A stretch of 64,000 bases of DNA from Psychrobacter sp. M13 (GCF_030718935.1 NZ_CP132194.1:1860001-1924000); one strand, 5' to 3'; counted from the stretch's first letter, positions 47,857-56,825 are shown. The notes: generated by a model not told the origin, from the letters alone. Made by a program: numbers and translations.

Positions 47857-47998
47857 ACGGCGCTTTATAAGCTAAGCTTATTCTTTATTTTAAAGGCTTT
47901 TTATTATCAAGACCCTTTATTATTAAGATTGAGTTTACTCTATAAATCTCCTTGCTATTAACATAGGGTTAATAGCTACTAATCCGTAAGGAGTCCAA

Positions 47999-48397
47999 AT
48001 GCGACATTACGAAGTGGTGTTAATTGTACACCCAGACCAAAGCGACCAAGTGGTCGGCATGGTTGAACGCTATATCAAGTTGGTTCAAGACAATGGTGGC
48101 GCTATCCATCGTTTAGAAGATTGGGGCCGCCGTCAATTGGCTTATCCAATCAACAAGATCCATAAAGCTCACTATGTTCTTTTCAACATTGAAACTGACG
48201 GTGATACTTTAGAAGAGCTTGAAGAATTGTTCCGTTATAACGATGCCGTTATTCGTAGCCTAGTTATGCGTCGTGACGAAGCTGTCACTGAAGAGTCGAT
48301 GTTAGCTAAGAATGCCGATGAAAAACGCGCACGCAAAGCTACTCCTCGTCGTCCAGATCAAGACAATGACGACAACGACAACAACAGTGATGACTAA
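47999..48397 (+). CDS. rpsF: 30S ribosomal protein S6
   Basis: Primary 16S rRNA-binding protein that pairs with S18 in the small-subunit platform. [18 protein letters not shown] and the [18 protein letters not shown] block are canonical. At 132 residues it ends with an acidic Asp/Asn-rich tail ([11 protein letters not shown], about the last 15 residues). In E. coli the S6 C-terminus is modified by RimK with added Glu, so an encoded acidic tail is notable. AAGGAG precedes the ATG. It is first in the operon with rpsR and rplI. Confidence 0.97.
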   Translation: MRHYEVVLIVHPDQSDQVVGMVERYIKLVQDNGGAIHRLEDWGRRQLAYPINKIHKAHYVLFNIETDGDTLEELEELFRYNDAVIRSLVMRRDEAVTEESMLAKNADEKRARKATPRRPDQDNDDNDNNSDD

Positions 48398-48413
48398 TTA
48401 AAGGAGAATACTC

Positions 48414-48644
48414 ATGGCACGTTTCTATCGCCGTCGCAAATTCTGCCGTTTCACCGCTGAAGGCATTACTCACATCGATTATAAAGATGTTGAATTGCTA
48501 AAACAGTATATCAGTGATAATGGCAAAATCGTACCAAGTCGTATTACTGGTACTTCTACAAAATATCAGCGTCAACTAGCGACTGCTATCAAGCAAGCTC
48601 GTTATTTATCGCTCTTACCATACACTGATAACCATCAGGGTTAA
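48414..48644 (+). CDS. rpsR: 30S ribosomal protein S18
   Basis: A 76-residue partner of S6. The core [20 protein letters not shown], followed by [20 protein letters not shown], is invariant in the family. It lies 16 bases after rpsF with AAGGAG before the ATG. There is no priB between rpsF and rpsR, unlike enterobacteria. Confidence 0.97.
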   Translation: MARFYRRRKFCRFTAEGITHIDYKDVELLKQYISDNGKIVPSRITGTSTKYQRQLATAIKQARYLSLLPYTDNHQG

Positions 48645-48664
48645 CCGTTAACTAGGAATGACTC

Positions 48665-49171
48665 ATGCAAATTATTTTGTTACAGCGTATCGTCAACCTT
48701 GGTAAGCTCGGTGAAACTGTCGATGTAAAACCAGGTTACGGACGTAACTTTCTTATCCCTCATGGCAAAGCACTTCCTGCTACTAAGCTTAACATTGAAA
48801 AGTTCGAAGCACGTCGTGCCGAACTTGAAGCTGAAGAAGCTGCTGAGGTCGCAACTGCTCAAACACGTGCTGACGCGTTAACTGACGTTAATGTAATCAT
48901 GCGTGCAAAATCAGGCGATGAAGGTAAATTATTCGGTTCTATCGGTACTCGTGATATCGCTGAAGCATTAACCAACTCAGGTCTAGAAGTAGATCGTGCT
49001 GAGGTTAAGCTACCAGAAGGTACACTACGTCAGATCGGTGAATACAATGTTGATATCCAATTGCATCATGATGTAACGGCTACTATCTTGGTCACTATCC
49101 TATCAGAAGATGGCGATGATGAAGACGAAGATCTAGTAGAAGAAGAACAAGCGGATGATTCTGAAGAGTAA
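48665..49171 (+). CDS. rplI: 50S ribosomal protein L9
   Basis: Binds 23S rRNA near L1 and reaches across neighbouring ribosomes. The N-terminal domain has [17 protein letters not shown] and [17 protein letters not shown], and the C-terminal domain has [20 protein letters not shown]. It has 168 residues, about 20 more than usual. The extra is a purely acidic tail ([20 protein letters not shown]) not present in E. coli L9. It is last in the operon, followed by a strong terminator. Confidence 0.97.
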   Translation: MQIILLQRIVNLGKLGETVDVKPGYGRNFLIPHGKALPATKLNIEKFEARRAELEAEEAAEVATAQTRADALTDVNVIMRAKSGDEGKLFGSIGTRDIAEALTNSGLEVDRAEVKLPEGTLRQIGEYNVDIQLHHDVTATILVTILSEDGDDEDEDLVEEEQADDSEE

Positions 49172-49194
49172 TCTTTAGCTAAGCTTGTTTGGAT

Positions 49195-49231
49195 TAAAAG
49201 AAGCCAGTAACTTATGTTACTGGCTTTTTTT
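49195..49231 (+). terminator. Intrinsic terminator of the rpsF operon
   Basis: AAGCCAGTAAC, loop, GTTACTGGCTT followed by a run of T residues. A perfect GC-containing stem. Confidence 0.9.
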
Positions 49232-49270
49232 ATGCTATATTTTTAGTATTAAATATAGCAGATCATCATT

Positions 49271-50605
49271 ATGATATTTTATTCAAAGCCAAACTATTCT
49301 AAGCATCTACATGAGTGGCTCAAACGCGGTAGAAACTGGCACATTGAATATGATCAATACCTCTCCAACCACATTACCCACAATTGGATTGCATTGGATG
49401 CCGCTGGCGTTAGCAAAAGTAAAATGCAGTGGTGGCAAACCGTTTATATCAATGAGGGCATTCTTAAAGATGATGTTAAGGATACGAACAGAGATGCCAT
49501 GAGCGCTATAGCAGAGTCTGGAATGCTTGCGCCACCTCGTAAAAATGCACTTTACTACACCGCAATAACAGAAGCTAATTGGCTAAACAATTTGCAGTCT
49601 ACTCGGATTGGCTTTGAATCATATCGTGACTTTTTTGATGCAGAAATAGCAGAGCTAGGATTAAGCGTCTGCCTCAAGCGCTACTACCCTACGCTTTCAA
49701 AAGGTATGGCTGGAGCTGCACTACATCCAGTCATTCATACGGGCTGGGCAGTCGATGTTGAGTCTGATGATATGGCATCAGAAGGACTTGCTTATATGGC
49801 AACGGCCTTTCAGCCCTTAGCAACTGGCGCAAATCATAGTGACTATCAACCTTGTCAGCTATGGTCGCCTGATGCGCCAGATATAATCGAAGTGCTTAAG
49901 CAAATCTTGACCGATGACAGAACCACCAAACTGACAGAGCAAGCTTATGCATTGAGCAAGACTGAAGATTATAAAAATTTAAATAGAGGTAAGTTTCAAC
50001 AGCGCTTGATTACCTTTGATAATCCTGATGAACCGATGGCACAGTTCCTTAACGAGATGGTGACGCTAAGATTACCTGACATTGACGACAACTTAGCTGC
50101 CTCTGACCTAACGGCTTCTATCGAAGTACTAACCGTGATTGCAGCAATTGCCGTGTACAGTAGCGATAATGAGTTCTTTATCGTACATGGATTGACCAGC
50201 CTGCATGCAGTATTGTGCGTGCTGCCACATCTCGATGAAAACGCACAGCGTAATGCCTTGGGCTACTGGTTTCGAGCACTAATAGCGGTCATTATCCTTC
50301 AAGGCAGTCCTGGCGTTACAGATGCTCTTACCATGCTGGAACAATGGAATACTCATCAAAGCAAGGAAAAATCTAGCGGATATCAGTTAGATGATGAAGA
50401 AAAATTCTGGTGGCTGCAAACTTTGCAATCAACTACCGACAGTCTAGATGAGCACGTACCAAAGACAATATATGTACTTAAGCGCTGGGCTGAGTGGCAA
50501 GTGTTCTCTAGTGCTTCACACGATATATTTGCAAAAGCGGCGCGTCATATCGCAACGCCAAATGAGAGTGGCGGTCTTGAGGATAATCTTTGGTTTGGAA
50601 GATGA
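49271..50605 (+). CDS. Questin oxidase-like (DUF4243) protein
   Basis: A 444-residue soluble protein. The pattern of an N-terminal helical region with HITHNWIAL, then GMAGAALHPVIHTGWAVD (His 152 and 156) and later HGLTSLHAVLCVLPHLD, matches the questin oxidase/DUF4243 family. That family includes fungal Baeyer-Villiger-type enzymes and many uncharacterised bacterial homologues. The bacterial substrate is unknown. No signal peptide or membrane segment. It stands alone after the rpsF operon terminator, with no obvious operon partner. Assignment rests on remembered family motifs and should be treated as probable. Confidence 0.65.
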   Translation: MIFYSKPNYSKHLHEWLKRGRNWHIEYDQYLSNHITHNWIALDAAGVSKSKMQWWQTVYINEGILKDDVKDTNRDAMSAIAESGMLAPPRKNALYYTAITEANWLNNLQSTRIGFESYRDFFDAEIAELGLSVCLKRYYPTLSKGMAGAALHPVIHTGWAVDVESDDMASEGLAYMATAFQPLATGANHSDYQPCQLWSPDAPDIIEVLKQILTDDRTTKLTEQAYALSKTEDYKNLNRGKFQQRLITFDNPDEPMAQFLNEMVTLRLPDIDDNLAASDLTASIEVLTVIAAIAVYSSDNEFFIVHGLTSLHAVLCVLPHLDENAQRNALGYWFRALIAVIILQGSPGVTDALTMLEQWNTHQSKEKSSGYQLDDEEKFWWLQTLQSTTDSLDEHVPKTIYVLKRWAEWQVFSSASHDIFAKAARHIATPNESGGLEDNLWFGR

Positions 50606-50662
50606 TTTATATTGGGTTGATAATATAAAAGCTAATAAGACTATTCGGTTTTTTAAGTTAAA

Positions 50663-50693
50663 GACGCAGGTTTAACTCCTGCCATCTCCACTA
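50663..50693 (+). repeat. Inverted copy of the ssrA 3' end
   Basis: GACGCAGGTTTAACTCCTGC followed by CATCTCCACTA matches the 3' end of the window's own ssrA at 27 of 31 positions, but on the opposite strand. Two of the four differences form a compensating pair (C-G-rich T-stem changed to CAGG/CCTG), so the stem still folds. Possible attachment-site relic. Confidence 0.7.
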
Positions 50694-50717
50694 AACACAA
50701 AGCTGGTTTAAGTTTTT

Positions 50718-50740
50718 GTAGGGTGCGCCCTGCGCACCGA
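50718..50740. repeat. REP-like GC-rich dyad
   Basis: GTAGGGTGCGCCCTGCGCAC contains GGTGCGC, loop CCT, GCGCACC. It resembles the dispersed 'GTAGGGTGCG' palindromes seen in many gamma- and betaproteobacteria. A second small palindrome, TAGGTTGCAACCTA, lies at 50842-50855. Confidence 0.5.
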
Positions 50741-50872
50741 TTACTAACCATAACTTTGATGCAAATTTCGAAACGATAGCTTGCTGCTTCTGTAGTAATC
50801 GCTATGAGAAACCATTTGAAAAATAACATCTAACGTAACTTATAGGTTGCAACCTACGCAACGTTGCTCCAA

Positions 50873-51171
50873 TCACTCCAAAGCCCCAGCCAACACTTCA
50901 TAGATTTTCGCATCCGCAGCTTGCGCCACATAAAGTATCATAAAGCTCTGGGCATTTTGTGCTTGGCTAAAAAATTACTTGACGCTAATACCATCCCTTT
51001 TGCCAAACATTGATTTGTCAGCTTAGCCGCATCATTGCCAGCAGTTAGTTTGCACCGAAGAAATATTCCTGTCTCTGGTATTAGCCAAAGTACAGTATCG
51101 AGCTTAGCCGATTTGGGTATGGCTTGCATGCAAGCTTTTACTAACGTGTATGAACAGCGTTTTAGAGACAA
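50873..51171 (-). pseudogene. Broken C-terminus of a MocR/PdxR-type (GntR-aminotransferase) regulator
   Basis: On the minus strand, PETGIFLRCKLTAGNDAAKL and GMVLASSNFLAKHK fit the end of a class I aminotransferase domain as in MocR-type regulators. The frame then stops near 50940. The expected continuation (MILYVAQAADAKIYEVLAGA) is found in a neighbouring frame and ends at 50873, so there is a frameshift. The helix-turn-helix and PLP-lysine parts are missing entirely. The opposite strand is also open here, but without family resemblance. Confidence 0.5.
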
Positions 51172-51192
51172 TTATCATCAATTTATAGGCAT

Positions 51193-51222
51193 AAAAAAAC
51201 CAGCCACCTAAGTGACTGGTTT
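51193..51222 (-). terminator. Terminator of ssrA
   Basis: Read on the minus strand: AAACCAGTCAC, loop TTAG, GTGGCTGGTTT and a run of T. The stem has one mismatch. Confidence 0.8.
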
Positions 51223-51235
51223 CTCTATTAAAATT

Positions 51236-51614
51236 TGGTGGAGATGGCGGGAGTTGAACCCGCGTCCGCCAGCATTACGCTCATGAATCTACATGTTTAG
51301 TTTCTGTCTTTAATTTTAGTCTGCACCGATCCGACAGTCAGGATGGATTAGCCGATTCTCTACTTTTGAACCCAAGCGATTGAGACAATCCCTTGTGGCG
51401 AGCCTACATGCGGACGCTTCAACTTAGTTGACCAACTGTAGGTGATCAGCAACTAAGTAAACAGGGTTTAAACCAAGTAAACTGGGTTTAAGCTGCTAGA
51501 GCGTAATTTTCGTCGTTTGCGACTATAACAATATATGTTGGATTAACGAGAGGACATATACTCTCGACATGCATCATTGAGTTTCATCACCAGCGTCGAA
51601 GCCAGAACATCCCC
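51236..51614 (-). ncRNA. ssrA: Transfer-messenger RNA (tmRNA)
   Basis: Rescues stalled ribosomes and tags the nascent chain for proteolysis. The 5' end GGGGATGTTCTGGCTTCGAC and the 3' end GTTCAACTCCCGCC followed by ATCTCCACCA fold into the tRNA-like domain, with encoded CCA at 51236-51238. The tag reading frame (51488-51520) is GCA AAC GAC GAA AAT TAC GCT CTA GCA GCT TAA, giving ANDENYALAA. Length is 379 bases including CCA. It is a one-piece tmRNA with pseudoknot-rich middle. A terminator follows directly. ssrA 3' ends are common integration sites, relevant to the scar next door. Confidence 0.97.
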
Positions 51615-51777
51615 AATAGATGGGCATATTATATAGCAGTTATAAGGTTTGTTTCAACTGCTAACTTGATAACATTACATTAATTAACAGCTTATGTTCT
51701 ATAGGCTCAGCTAGTTTGTTTGATAACTTATAACCACTCTACTCTAAGGCATGTCATCATCAATTTTATTATACACT

Positions 51778-52224
51778 TCACTCAACTTTAGGTCGCTTTA
51801 GTTGAGTTGCCCAGCGATATAGCTTTTCAAGTCCATAACTTCCAGGATCTATAAGCTCCAGCATATCAGCGCAGGCCTCAGAGCAAAATACTAGGCGCTC
51901 AGGATTATAAAAACCCGGTACGATAGTACGAATCAAGGCTAGATAATCATAACCAAAGCCTTGGCGCTTATTGAACCAACGTACCGCGTAATCAAGATCG
52001 CATTGTACAGGTACTAGCTCCCAATGATCGGTAGTCATATCAATTACCTTGCGTCTAAGCCCACCATCACGGTGGCTTGAGCTAATACAGTCATAGTGTT
52101 TATTCCCAAGATCCTCAATGATTAGCTCGCAATGGCTATAGGGTGAGCCATCAATTTTGCTAATGATTCGATCCAATAACTTGCCTTGATCCGCAATGTA
52201 AAACGCTAAATGAGTTGTTTGCAT
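51778..52224 (-). CDS. YiiX-like (NlpC/P60-related) cysteine peptidase-type protein
   Basis: A 148-residue protein without signal peptide. SPYSHCELII (His 31) and LVFCSEACADML (Cys 114) are in the permuted papain-like order seen in YiiX/YaeF-type proteins, where an N-terminal His and a later Cys form the active site. Substrate is unknown; relatives act on peptidoglycan-like or lipid amide bonds. It stands alone between ssrA and the carboxylesterase gene. Assignment is by motif only. Confidence 0.6.
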   Translation of the reverse strand: MQTTHLAFYIADQGKLLDRIISKIDGSPYSHCELIIEDLGNKHYDCISSSHRDGGLRRKVIDMTTDHWELVPVQCDLDYAVRWFNKRQGFGYDYLALIRTIVPGFYNPERLVFCSEACADMLELIDPGSYGLEKLYRWATQLKRPKVE

Positions 52225-52458
52225 GGGTTGCCTCCAAAAATTATGTGTTATTTGGATGAGAGCATTGAAATAAATAATTGCCCACCATCAAGCAAAGTCA
52301 AACTCTATATTTACTAGTGTAAATGTATAGCGCAAGTATTACTATGGCTTATTAAATAATAAAACCAGCCCCTTTATAGGACTAGTTCTATTATTATCTA
52401 GTATAAGATCAAACAGATCTTGTCGAATTTAATTAACAACGAGAAGTCGCTTAAAAAC

Positions 52459-53130
52459 TTATCCTAATACCTTATTCAGCCATACCCCAATACCTTGAAT
52501 CTGTGGCATACAGACTTGATGCGCCATAGGATAGGTAATGTATTCAACATTATAGCCTTTGGCTGATAAAGTCTTAGATGCTTGCTCGCCTAAAGCGACA
52601 GGCACAATGGGATCATGAATGCCATGCTCAATCAATATCGGTAACTCTTTATTAGCATCGCTATAATTAATCTGATCGTTAGTGGCTAAATAAGTGGATA
52701 GCGTCATCAAGCCTGCCAAACGCTGCGGATAGCCGAGTGCTAAGTGATAAGCCACTGCCCCGCCCTGTGAGAATCCTGCGATCACAATATGCTCAGGCTT
52801 GACGCCGCGCTCAACCTCACGATTGATGAGATCTTTAATCTGCTGGCTTGATTGCTCTATTTGCGCAACGTCGACTTTACGATCTAGGCTCATCTCAAAA
52901 ATATCGTACCACGATGGCATCACCATACCGCCATTAATAGTTACTGGACGACTCGGTGCATGTGGGAATATAAAACGTACTGCCATATCGTTATCTAAGC
53001 CCAACTGCGGGACGACTGGCTCAAAGTCATGACCGCTTGCGCCTAGACCATGCAGCCAAATAACCGCGCGGTCTATTGGCTTGTTCGATGGGTTGTGCTC
53101 TACCGTTACGACGTCTAGATAGTTGCTCAT
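52459..53130 (-). CDS. Carboxylesterase / phospholipase-type alpha/beta hydrolase
   Basis: A 223-residue cytoplasmic serine hydrolase. The nucleophile elbow GFSQGGA gives Ser 121, HGIHDPIVP gives Asp 173 and YPMAHQVC gives His 204. The oxyanion loop WLHGLGASGHDFEPVVPQL is typical of the carboxylesterase/acyl-protein thioesterase family. Length equals the family norm. Physiological substrate is not predictable. Monocistronic. Confidence 0.92.
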   Translation of the reverse strand: MSNYLDVVTVEHNPSNKPIDRAVIWLHGLGASGHDFEPVVPQLGLDNDMAVRFIFPHAPSRPVTINGGMVMPSWYDIFEMSLDRKVDVAQIEQSSQQIKDLINREVERGVKPEHIVIAGFSQGGAVAYHLALGYPQRLAGLMTLSTYLATNDQINYSDANKELPILIEHGIHDPIVPVALGEQASKTLSAKGYNVEYITYPMAHQVCMPQIQGIGVWLNKVLG

Positions 53131-53414
53131 ACAATCTTCCTGTCTTTATTAAAAGATGAATTAAAAATAGTTATTAAATTGAAATAATGGAAAGCTTTAT
53201 TACAGTGACTGTTATCCATCAATTTTCCACAATCTTTGCTTAGCTATTGCATAATATGAAAATAATTTTATGCTAAGCTTAAATCAGTGTAAATACTTGC
53301 ACTTTGAATAATCATTACTGTTTATGATGTTAGATCAGCCCTTTTCAATAGTTAACGCTGCAAATCTAATTTCTATATTACTGGTAAAGCTTGTTAGCAT
53401 CTTCTCAGTATTTA
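53131..53414. other. AT-rich intergenic sequence left of the MITE-like element
   Basis: No gene or clear signal recognised apart from the esterase promoter region. Confidence 0.5.
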
Positions 53415-53750
53415 GGGCGTGTTGAACATTCGATCGTGGCACTGACAGTGACTATTTTTTAGGTGATTCGCAGATAAAAATTGTAAGTTTAGTCATTCTA
53501 AGCGTCTATTTTTAGCAATGAAGCGGTAAAAAAGAGTCCTGTCCCACTCGAGCACAGCTCTCGTCTTGCGAACGGGCAAAGCAGTGCTTTGCTCGATCCG
53601 TTCTCAGGGCTGATGCTAAAATCGCTCTATTCGTTGTAACCGTCTAACTAAAAACAGCTAGCCAAGGCATCTGCATTACCTGCGATTTTCACTTAGACTA
53701 GACCAATTGTAGCTATCAGCAGTGCTCATTTATGAATGTTCAATACGCCC
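53415..53750. mobile_element. MITE-like element, 336 bp, TA-flanked
   Basis: Terminal inverted repeats GGGCGTGTTGAACATTC and GAATGTTCAATACGCCC match at 16 of 17 positions, with looser similarity further inward. The element is flanked on both sides by TA, consistent with a TA target duplication as in IS630/Tc1-type transposition. There is no coding frame of note inside. It ends 27 bases before the creB ATG. A related left end (TTTAGGGCGTGTTAGAAC) occurs near 12476 and a right-end-like AATACGCCCTAAT near 46658. Confidence 0.7.
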
Positions 53751-53777
53751 TAATCGATAATAAAAAGATAAAATCTT

Positions 53778-54539
53778 ATGACTCATATTCTTTTAGTAGA
53801 AGACGATCCCGCTATCGCCATGTCACTGAAAGTGACTGCTAAACGTGAAGGCTGGCAGATCACTTGGCTGGATAATGCCAGTAGCGTGCTGCCGATGCTT
53901 CATGCTGCCGAGGCGCAAGATCTATCCGCTATCATTCTAGATGTCGGTCTGCCCGATGGTGATGGCTTGAGCCTTTGCCAGCAGATTCGCCATGCCGCTG
54001 ATATTGATAGCCTAAAAAACATTCCGATTATATTTTTGACCGCACGTAGCGAAGAGGTGGATCGTATCTTGGGTCTTGAGATGGGCGGTGATGATTACTG
54101 CGCTAAGCCCTTTAGTCCTCGTGAATTGGTCGCACGCCTCAAAGCGATTTGGCGGCGCGAGCAATTATTAGTAGAAGCGCAAGAGTCCGTAAGCGCTGGT
54201 AACACTGATAAGCCCGCAGCAGATAAAGCTTTAACGTTTGATGGCCCCTCAGGTCACTGGCACTATCAACCGCTAAATTATTCGCTGACTTGGCAAGAGC
54301 AAAAGCTAGACCTGAGCAATACTGAGCGTAAGATTCTATTAGCGTTATTACAAGCACCCAATCAAGTCTTTAGCCGCGAGCAGCTACTAAATGCTGTCAG
54401 CGACTATCCGGATCATCGTCTGGCAAGAACGATCGATAGTCATGTTAAATCCATCCGTAAGCAGTTGGCTATGATTAATCCAGATACCGATGTTATTCAT
54501 ACTCATCGCGGTCTTGGTTATGCTTTGTGTCCCGCCTAA
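53778..54539 (+). CDS. creB: Two-component response regulator, CreB-like
   Basis: A 253-residue OmpR-type regulator. The receiver domain has ILLVEDDPAIA (acidic pocket), ILDVGLPDGDGLSL (phosphorylated Asp, about residue 55) and FLTARSEEVDRILGLE followed by AKPFSPRE, wording that is especially close to CreB. The C-terminal winged-helix DNA-binding domain ends NPDTDVIHTHRGLGYAL. About 25 extra residues sit in the linker (about 135-160). The stop overlaps the kinase ATG (TAATG). In enterobacteria CreBC controls carbon and beta-lactamase-related genes; the targets here are unknown. Confidence 0.8.
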   Translation: MTHILLVEDDPAIAMSLKVTAKREGWQITWLDNASSVLPMLHAAEAQDLSAIILDVGLPDGDGLSLCQQIRHAADIDSLKNIPIIFLTARSEEVDRILGLEMGGDDYCAKPFSPRELVARLKAIWRREQLLVEAQESVSAGNTDKPAADKALTFDGPSGHWHYQPLNYSLTWQEQKLDLSNTERKILLALLQAPNQVFSREQLLNAVSDYPDHRLARTIDSHVKSIRKQLAMINPDTDVIHTHRGLGYALCPA

Positions 54540-56347
54540 TGACTGATAATAAGCCCAATAACAGCACTCAGTCGAGCCAAAACAGTTGGTATGCCAAGCT
54601 GCATCCTATAGGTAGCGATCAACAAACCACTGCGCCCAAGCGCGTCCTAAACTTAAGTATATTTTTTCGGATTTGGCTTGCAGTCGCTTTAGTTCTTATT
54701 ATCTGCGGTATCGTAGTATTTACTCAACTGTTCAGTCATGTCAAACCTACCGCCCAGCAAGTGATCGAAGATACGCTATTAGATACTAGTAAATTGCTGG
54801 CCGCCAGCTTACAGACACCTCTGCAAACAGGCGAGATGTTGACTGAGTCTTATCAAAGACAACTCGATAGTGCCTTTGTCCATGTGCCAGTAACGTCTGA
54901 ACCCAATAATAGTAGTAAAACAGCCAACAGTACTAGGCTCGCCAATAGCGCGGATAAGTACCGACAAGTCTATAAAGAAGAGCCTGCCTATCGACGCAAA
55001 GCTTATAGTAGCTTTCGGATTTATGTCACTGATAGCACAGGTTTAGTCATTTACGACTCACGTCCCACGTCTACTAATGCCGAAGGCCAAGATTATAGCC
55101 GATGGAACGACGTTTATCTAACGCTACTAGGTCAATACGGCGCACGCAGTACGCCAGATATCAATAGCAAACGTGATAGCTCAATCATGTATGTGGCGCA
55201 GCCGATTAACGATGCGACAGGTCAACTTATCGGTGTGGTCAGCGTCGGCAAACCCGTCGATAGCGTAATGCCTTATTTGGACAATACCCGTCGGCGCATG
55301 CTCATTACTATGCTACTGATAAGTATAGTCGCGCTGCTGTTAGCAGGGCTGGTTGCTTGGTGGCTCAAGCAAAGTATTACTTTAGTCACTCATTATACTC
55401 GCGAGCTGGCAGAGCAGACCAAAAAGCCTTACTTTTATTTAGGCCACGAGCTCAACAGCCTGACCGATACTATCGAGAGTATGAAGCATCGACTAGAAAA
55501 CCGTGCTTATGTCAGTGACTATGTGCATACATTGACTCATGAGCTTAAAAGTCCATTGACCGCTATTCGTGCCAGCAGCGAGCTATTAGAAGATGATGGT
55601 CTTGACGCTGATGATCGGCAAATGCTCAATCAGACGATAGGTGAGCAAAGTATTAAGATGCATCAGCTGATAGATCGGCTATTGCTATTGGCTAAAGTGG
55701 AGCAGCCAACTTTTAAGCTCAATCGTGAACCGATAGCCCTATTGCCTTTGCTTAGTAGCCTGATCAAAGACAGTACACCAAAGCTACAGCAGCGTCAGCT
55801 ACCTGCTATCGAATTGTTTATAAATAATCAGCTGTTAGCTAAAGAAGATATCATTAAAAATGATTTGATGGAAAAAACGACGGTGTATGCCGATAGCTTT
55901 TGGCTACTACAAGCACTACAAAATGTGCTCGATAATGCGATTTATTTTGCCCAAAACAATGTCAGCTTCAATATAAATATTCATGTAGAGCAAGTAGTTA
56001 CTCTAACTGTATTTAATGATGGCAAGCCACTACCCGATTATGCTTTAACCAAAGCTTTTGATCGCTATTTTAGCTTGTCGCATCAACGCAATGTCAACCA
56101 AAACAGCGCCTACCAGACTAGTAATCAAGCTAATCAAACGACTGAGTCAAAGGCTGAGCAAAATCCTACGCTACAAACCACACCAAAAAAAGGTACAGGA
56201 TTGGGTCTAACACTAGTTAAGCAAGTGATCGAGCATCATGGCGGTACGGTAGCTATCGATAATGTAGAAGGTGACGCTAACGCTAACTCATATGCTGGGG
56301 TAATATTTAGCATTACCCTGCCTTTAGCTAAACCTTCGAAAAATTGA
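54539..56347 (+). CDS. creC: Sensor histidine kinase, CreC-like
   Basis: A 602-residue inner-membrane kinase. The start ATG overlaps the creB stop; a GTG 12 bases upstream is in frame but less likely. Transmembrane segments at about 41-63 and 252-272 enclose a periplasmic sensor of about 190 residues. HAMP follows, then the phospho-acceptor box TLTHELKSPLTAIRASSELL, closely resembling CreC, and the HATPase domain with QNVLDNAI and GTGLGLTLVKQVIEHHGG. A Gln/Asn-rich insert (about 515-550) splits the ATPase domain. No creD gene follows. Confidence 0.8.
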   Translation: MTDNKPNNSTQSSQNSWYAKLHPIGSDQQTTAPKRVLNLSIFFRIWLAVALVLIICGIVVFTQLFSHVKPTAQQVIEDTLLDTSKLLAASLQTPLQTGEMLTESYQRQLDSAFVHVPVTSEPNNSSKTANSTRLANSADKYRQVYKEEPAYRRKAYSSFRIYVTDSTGLVIYDSRPTSTNAEGQDYSRWNDVYLTLLGQYGARSTPDINSKRDSSIMYVAQPINDATGQLIGVVSVGKPVDSVMPYLDNTRRRMLITMLLISIVALLLAGLVAWWLKQSITLVTHYTRELAEQTKKPYFYLGHELNSLTDTIESMKHRLENRAYVSDYVHTLTHELKSPLTAIRASSELLEDDGLDADDRQMLNQTIGEQSIKMHQLIDRLLLLAKVEQPTFKLNREPIALLPLLSSLIKDSTPKLQQRQLPAIELFINNQLLAKEDIIKNDLMEKTTVYADSFWLLQALQNVLDNAIYFAQNNVSFNINIHVEQVVTLTVFNDGKPLPDYALTKAFDRYFSLSHQRNVNQNSAYQTSNQANQTTESKAEQNPTLQTTPKKGTGLGLTLVKQVIEHHGGTVAIDNVEGDANANSYAGVIFSITLPLAKPSKN

Positions 56348-56449
56348 GCAAACTAATTCATTAACTTTTCATCGTTTACCCATCAGTTTTATATCTGCTT
56401 ATTCTACGATAGCTTATTGAATCAGCTATTTAAATACAGGTATAAAACC

Positions 56450-56662
56450 ATGCACAATTCTACAATTCACCCTACTCTTCAAAACTCTTTCATCAATAAT
56501 TGCTTAGGCTATAGTCGTCAGCACTGCTTACAATTATTATCAGACCATAGAATAAGCAATATTGCCTTTGCGCACTGGCTCGCTATTCCTAGCCAGCAAT
56601 TACTGTTGGTCTTTCGTCATCAGCACTGCGTCGCGGTTAATTACTACGATACTAGCGTTTAA
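56450..56662 (+). CDS. Small hypothetical protein
   Basis: A 70-residue protein (start ATG at 56450; a TTG further upstream is unlikely). It is His-rich with two Cys-containing segments (NCLGYSRQHCLQLLSD and RHQHCVAVNYYD). No signal peptide or membrane segment. It is 102 bases after creC, so it may share its transcript. Not recognised. The composition looks protein-like but coding status is unproven. Confidence 0.4.
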   Translation: MHNSTIHPTLQNSFINNCLGYSRQHCLQLLSDHRISNIAFAHWLAIPSQQLLLVFRHQHCVAVNYYDTSV

Positions 56663-56763
56663 AGCCTTATATCACTTGGCTTACCTATTTATAAATTCAA
56701 TTTTTTTACTTTAAAAAACGCGATATAGTCTTAATTTTGATATTTACAAAACCATTAGCCAAT

Positions 56764-56800
56764 AAAAAACCCTCTATCTATTAAATCAAGAAATAAAGGG
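56764..56800 (-). terminator. Probable terminator after aroC
   Basis: Read on the minus strand, CCCTTTAT pairs with ATAGAGGG with one mismatch, followed by six T residues. The loop is long (about 15 bases), so strength is uncertain. Confidence 0.5.
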
Positions 56801-56825
56801 CTAGTTTCCGATAAAAATAATGAGT

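Larger units (their letters stand above)
50606..51235. other. Intergenic scar region next to ssrA
   Basis: It contains an inverted ssrA-like 3' fragment, two REP-like dyads, a broken MocR-like gene end and the ssrA terminator, each listed separately. No intact gene. The composition looks like the remains of an insertion event. Confidence 0.6.

Noticed and set aside
50663..50693. Possible tRNA gene
   Set aside because: Only a T-arm and acceptor 3' strand are present; no D-arm or anticodon upstream, and the match is to tmRNA.
50935..51212. Plus-strand open frame ending with TNVYEQRFRDNYHQ and running through the ssrA terminator
   Set aside because: It is antisense to the MocR-like remnant and its C-terminus would be encoded by terminator sequence; no family resemblance.
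53560..53620. Possible hairpin CAAAGCAGTGCTTTG inside the MITE-like element as a terminator
   Set aside because: It is internal to the element and has no T-tract; likely part of its own secondary structure.
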